Below, in pieces: positions 4,826 through 5,220 of a stretch of 5,220 bases of DNA (its first letter is position 1; each line of letters starts with the position of its first letter). The notes under the pieces are model-generated. The model was not told the origin of the DNA and did no database searches. It worked only from the letters and a program-made list of their open reading frames with translations. The stretch lies in assembly GCA_021827805.1 (NCBI GenBank), contig JAKAUG010000177.1, positions 1 to 5,220 of the forward strand. The letters are read 5' to 3'. The position numbers and the translations under genes are program-made. Origin of the DNA: Bacillota bacterium (GTDB lineage: Bacteria > Bacillota > Sulfobacillia > RBS10-35 > JAJYVN01).

Positions 4826-5220
4826 ATGCCCCTGGCCGTGGTCTTTGGTCCCTCGCAGGTCGCAGGTCTGCCCGTCACCCCGCTGGCCGCCAACATTCCG
4901 GCCAGCGGCATGAGCTGCTATGTCTGCGTGAACGTGACCCCGTACTGGTTCCTCCTCACCGACGCCGACCACAACGCCCAGGTCGCCAGCGTCCCCCCAT
5001 GGTCCGTCGCGCAGGGCAACCTGGGCGAGCCCACGACCACGCTGGCCCTGGCGGCCAACACCGCACTGCCAAGCGTGGCGGTCTCCTCCGCGCGCGGCAA
5101 GACGCAACAGGTCAGCATCGAGCTGGCCACGGGGGAAGTGCAGCCGCAGACCGTCGCCCTCTCGGTCGCGGCGGCGGCGGACGGCACGGTGTCGGTGGGG
5201 TCGATCGCCGCGGGGGCATC
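4826..5220 (+). CDS. beta-rich putative virion/receptor-binding protein, paralogue of the gene at 3426 (3' partial)
   Basis: ATG at 4826 is preceded by AGGAGGA (4812-4818) with ideal spacing. The frame is open to the window end, giving 131 codons with no stop. The protein begins MPLAVVFGPSQVAGLPVTPL. It carries SCYVCVNVTPYWFLLTDADH (30-49) and VPPWSVAQGNL (56-66), matching the NxS/T-PYW ... PW module of the 202-aa protein two genes upstream with a one-residue spacing difference. Downstream, alternating hydrophobic/polar stretches (TLALAANTALPSVAVSSARG, TQQVSIELATGEVQ, VALSVAAAADGTVSVGS) predict beta strands. No TM or signal peptide is visible. It is probably a virion surface or adsorption protein in the same module as the LamG-fold protein. 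Function is inferred, and the C-terminus is not visible. Confidence 0.7.
   Translation, partial: MPLAVVFGPSQVAGLPVTPLAANIPASGMSCYVCVNVTPYWFLLTDADHNAQVASVPPWSVAQGNLGEPTTTLALAANTALPSVAVSSARGKTQQVSIELATGEVQPQTVALSVAAAADGTVSVGSIAAGA

Noticed and set aside
1..5220. Search for tRNA, rRNA, CRISPR arrays, IS termini, attachment sites, riboswitches and rho-independent terminators
   Set aside because: No cloverleaf, regular spaced repeats, terminal inverted repeats with a transposase, or GC hairpin followed by a T-run was seen. Nearly all of the sequence is coding on the + strand.

Overview
This 5.2 kb window is very GC-rich, roughly two thirds G+C by eye. It reads as one tightly packed operon on the + strand, with ten recognisable genes plus a possible tail of an upstream gene. 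Adjacent genes overlap by 1-11 nt or are separated by at most 22 nt. Three genes start with GTG, and most starts have a strong GGAGG- or GGGGG-type ribosome binding site. I see no RNA genes, IS elements, CRISPR arrays, rho-independent terminators or credible reverse-strand genes. The layout and content fit a late virion/lysis cassette of a bacteriophage or prophage. The host is probably a high-GC bacterium (high-GC Firmicutes, Actinobacteria, Chloroflexota or similar); the sequence does not settle which.

Layout. (1) 18-1624 holds five small, mostly membrane proteins: 59 aa with one TM, 46 aa with one TM, 98 aa soluble, 51 aa with two TMs, and 270 aa with one TM followed by a coiled coil and a Pro/Thr/Ala-rich tail. 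(2) 1629-1895 encodes an 88-aa DUF2829/Tad2-like protein. This family includes the phage 'sponge' Tad2, which sequesters the nucleotide signals of Thoeris and some CBASS systems. (3) 1886-3429 encodes two cell-wall-directed proteins: a DUF1906/Rv2525c-like glycoside-hydrolase-fold protein and a GH73-like glucosaminidase with a C-terminal membrane anchor. (4) 3426-5220 encodes three probable surface or receptor-binding proteins. Two related beta-rich proteins share an N(A/V)(S/T)PYW ... PW module, and they flank a LamG/concanavalin-like lectin-fold protein. The last gene runs off the window.

How the genes may work together (inference). The membrane mini-proteins, the membrane-anchored muramidase-type enzyme and the spike-like proteins would suit adsorption to and penetration of a cell wall by a virion, possibly one with an internal membrane. 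The wall-active genes could equally form an ordinary lysis module of a tailed phage. No capsid, packaging ATPase, portal or tape-measure gene is in view to decide between these. The Tad2-like gene would protect the infection from TIR- or cyclic-nucleotide-based host immunity.
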